From Spirochaetaceae bacterium (GTDB taxonomy: Bacteria; Spirochaetota; Spirochaetia; Treponematales; Breznakiellaceae), in NCBI GenBank assembly GCA_031267955.1, contig JAIRYB010000124.1, positions 1 to 8,624 on the forward strand: DNA of 8,624 bases, in the 5' to 3' direction. Numbering within the stretch: the first letter of the stretch is position 1; each line of letters starts with the position of its first letter. A program made the translations under genes and the position numbers. The notes beneath the pieces are model-generated. The model saw only the letters and a program-made list of their open reading frames with translations, did no database searches and was not told where the DNA came from. Of the stretch, positions 6,480-8,624 are shown in pieces.

Positions 6480-8613
6480 ATATTTTGAAACTGAGGAAGT
6501 GGTAAAGGATTATGACAGCGCCATTGTCAGAAGAATCCTCTCCTGCATTAAGCCGTACAAACTCCTTTCCTTCTTTATTGTCATTACCCTGGGGGCTTCC
6601 ACTATCGGCGAGCTTTTTGTCCCGGTGCTGCTACAGCGGGTGATTGACGAGGCTGTGCTTGCCCGTTACCTCGTAATCCGGCTGGACGCCCTGTCGCAGG
6701 AGGGGGCAGCACTTTCGGCGGAATCGCGTAACACTATTGATACTATTATCGCCGGGAAGCGCGCCATGAGGATAGGGGAGCGGGTGTTTATTTCCCAGGG
6801 GCAGGATACGCGTTTTTCCGGAAAAACGGAAGAAGAATTGCAGGGCAGGGGGATATTCGAGAATGAAAAATGGTACGCCTTTCCCTGCGGGGAAGAAAGC
6901 CCGGCACGGGAAGTAATTAACGCGCAGCCGGATTTGTTTATTATGGAAGACGGAAACGCCGCCATACGGACCCGCGATTTGTACAGCCTTTCCCCCGGGG
7001 AAATAAGGGCGGTCAGAGGAAGAGACATCACGTACATCACGCGGACAGTGCTGTTTTTATTTGTGATCCTGTGCGCGGTTTTCTTTTTCGCCTTTGTTCA
7101 GACCTGGACCACGGCCCTGATAGGCCAGCATGTTATGAAGGATCTGCGGCTTGCCCTGTTCAGGAAGACCGCTTCCCAGTCTACGGATTTCCTTTCCCGG
7201 CACCCTGTCGGCAGAATCGTTACCCGCCTGACAGGGGATGTGGAAACCATAAACGAATTTTTTACTTCGGTTTTGGTGGCCTTTCTCAAGGATCTTTCGG
7301 TGATGGTTGGGGTGCTTATCACCCTGTTCCTCCTCTCCCCGTCCCTGGCCGCTATAACGCTCGCCACCATGCCGCCGGTGCTTGTGGTTACGCTTATCAG
7401 CAGGGTTAAGGCCAGGGACGCGTTCAGAAGGCAGAGGACCGCCAGTTCGCGGGTAAATTCCTACCTTTCGGAGAGGCTCTCCGGCGTACAGGTGGTACAG
7501 CTTTTTCTGGGCGAAAAGAAGAGCGCCTCTGAATTCGATGTAAGGAACAGGGAGCTTCTGGACGCCAATCTGGGGGAGATGTACGTGTTTGCCACTTTCC
7601 GGCCCCTGGTAGAATGGCTGTCCACAGTGACTACCGCGGTAATTATTACCGTCGGGGCCGCAATGGTACTAAAACTGTCAATCTCGCTGGGTGTGCTTAT
7701 CGCCTTTATCAACCTTATCAGCATGTTTTATTTCCCGGTGATGGACATCGCGGAAAAATACACTCTGCTCCAGTCGGCAATGGCTGGAGGGGAGCGGGTG
7801 TTCAAGCTGCTTGATACGGAGGAGGCCATACCGGACAGGGGCAAGCGTTCCATCCTTGGGGCTGTACGGGGGCATATTGAATTTAAAGATGTATGTTTTG
7901 CCTATAAAAAAGGCGAGAATGTGCTTAACGGCCTTTCGTTTACCGTGAATCCGGGGGAAATGGCCGCCATTGTAGGCTATACCGGGGCGGGGAAAACAAC
8001 GATTACGAGCGTGCTCGCGCGCCTGTGGGATATTGACGGGGGCAGCATAAAACTCGACGGAATCCCTATCCAGGATATACCGGTTGAGGATCTGCGCCGC
8101 TCGGTGCTTCCGGTATTACAGGATGTGTTCCTCTTTTCCGGGACTATCGCGGAAAATATCAGCCTGGGACTCCCCATGGACGAAAGCCGGATCGAGGAAG
8201 CCGCAAAAACAGTACACGCGCATGAATTTATTTCCCGGCTCCCCGGCGGCTACCGTACTATGCTTTCGGAAGGCGCTTCGAATATTTCCTCGGGCCAGCG
8301 GCAGCTTATCAGTTTTGCCAGGGTAATCGCCCATAACCCCGCCATTGTGGTGCTTGACGAGGCTACCAGCTCCATTGACACCGAAACCGAGCATCTGATC
8401 CAACTGGGAATGCAGCAGGTTCTCGCGGGCCGCACCTCGGTGGTAATAGCCCACCGGCTTTCTACTATACGCCACGCGGACCGTATCCTGGTGCTTTCAG
8501 GCGGCCGCCTTGTGGAGGAGGGCAGGCACGGGGACCTTATCGCCAAAAACGGGCTTTACGCCACGCTGTACCAGCTACAGTACCAGAAACCCGGCGAGGA
8601 AACCCTGCCCTGA
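6472..8613 (+). CDS. ABC exporter half-transporter, catalytic subunit with a large extracytoplasmic insertion
   Basis: Partner of the preceding subunit: 713 residues against about 580-600 for usual half-transporters. The first membrane helix is about 31-55 and the second about 187-210. The 130 residues between them are mostly hydrophilic, where ordinary exporters have a loop of roughly 15, so an extra domain probably lies outside the membrane. The remaining helices follow normally to about 422. The ATPase domain has A-loop Y478, Walker A GYTGAGKTT (502-510), Q-loop Q550, Walker B IVVLDE (625-630) with the catalytic Glu (E630), and switch H661. The signature is ISSGQ (605-609) rather than LSGGQ. 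Paired with the first subunit, this yields one consensus and one degenerate ATP site. The ATG at 6472 is preferred to an in-frame TTG at 6403: it follows GGGGGAG closely and forms an ATGTCTGA overlap with the upstream stop. The usual membrane-domain N-terminus begins soon after. The stop at 8611-8613 shows the gene is complete. Confidence 0.93.
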   Translation: MSEYFETEEVVKDYDSAIVRRILSCIKPYKLLSFFIVITLGASTIGELFVPVLLQRVIDEAVLARYLVIRLDALSQEGAALSAESRNTIDTIIAGKRAMRIGERVFISQGQDTRFSGKTEEELQGRGIFENEKWYAFPCGEESPAREVINAQPDLFIMEDGNAAIRTRDLYSLSPGEIRAVRGRDITYITRTVLFLFVILCAVFFFAFVQTWTTALIGQHVMKDLRLALFRKTASQSTDFLSRHPVGRIVTRLTGDVETINEFFTSVLVAFLKDLSVMVGVLITLFLLSPSLAAITLATMPPVLVVTLISRVKARDAFRRQRTASSRVNSYLSERLSGVQVVQLFLGEKKSASEFDVRNRELLDANLGEMYVFATFRPLVEWLSTVTTAVIITVGAAMVLKLSISLGVLIAFINLISMFYFPVMDIAEKYTLLQSAMAGGERVFKLLDTEEAIPDRGKRSILGAVRGHIEFKDVCFAYKKGENVLNGLSFTVNPGEMAAIVGYTGAGKTTITSVLARLWDIDGGSIKLDGIPIQDIPVEDLRRSVLPVLQDVFLFSGTIAENISLGLPMDESRIEEAAKTVHAHEFISRLPGGYRTMLSEGASNISSGQRQLISFARVIAHNPAIVVLDEATSSIDTETEHLIQLGMQQVLAGRTSVVIAHRLSTIRHADRILVLSGGRLVEEGRHGDLIAKNGLYATLYQLQYQKPGEETLP

Positions 8614-8624
8614 CCGTGGGCTGT

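Noticed and set aside
1..8624. tRNA, rRNA, CRISPR, insertion sequence or prophage features
   Set aside because: No tandem or spaced repeats, terminal inverted repeats, transposase or integrase motifs, or structural RNA signatures were seen. Coding density leaves almost no room for them.

Overview
The window is a dense block of six protein-coding genes, all on the plus strand, from a fairly GC-rich bacterium. No RNA genes, mobile elements, CRISPR arrays or long repeats were seen. The gene set and the style of the proteins (a small helical protein of unknown function after recN, and paired ABC exporter halves) would suit a spirochaete such as a Treponema relative. That placement is an impression from the proteins, not something the DNA proves.

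Layout. Positions 1-58 hold a plausible sigma70-type promoter and a Shine-Dalgarno sequence. Positions 59-1108 encode a DegT/DnrJ/EryC1/StrS-fold protein that looks like a sugar aminotransferase but has no lysine at or near the place where the PLP-binding lysine should be. An 82-base gap (1109-1190) follows, with a strong GC-rich hairpin and a T-run that resemble an intrinsic terminator. From 1191 to 8613 the genes are almost contiguous: nadK (NAD kinase), recN (SMC-like DNA repair ATPase), an unrecognised 271-residue helical protein, and two fused membrane/ATPase ABC exporter half-transporters. The junctions are -8, +2, +15 and -8 bases. Both overlaps have the form ATGNNTGA, so this is very probably one operon with translational coupling at two places.

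How the genes work together. nadK next to recN is a known bacterial neighbourhood (E. coli has the same pair), though the two have no direct biochemical link. The two ABC genes form a matched heterodimer. The first half has Asp in place of the catalytic Walker B Glu but an intact LSGGQ. The second half has the catalytic Glu but a degenerate ISSGQ signature. This gives one active and one degenerate ATP site, as in TM287/288-type exporters. The second half also carries roughly 110-120 extra residues in the first extracytoplasmic loop, which ordinary half-transporters lack.

The points most worth following up are the apparent DegT-fold pseudoenzyme, the extracytoplasmic insertion in the second ABC subunit, the hairpin between the first gene and nadK, and the unknown helical protein. 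No wholly new system (defence, mobile or RNA-based) was evident.
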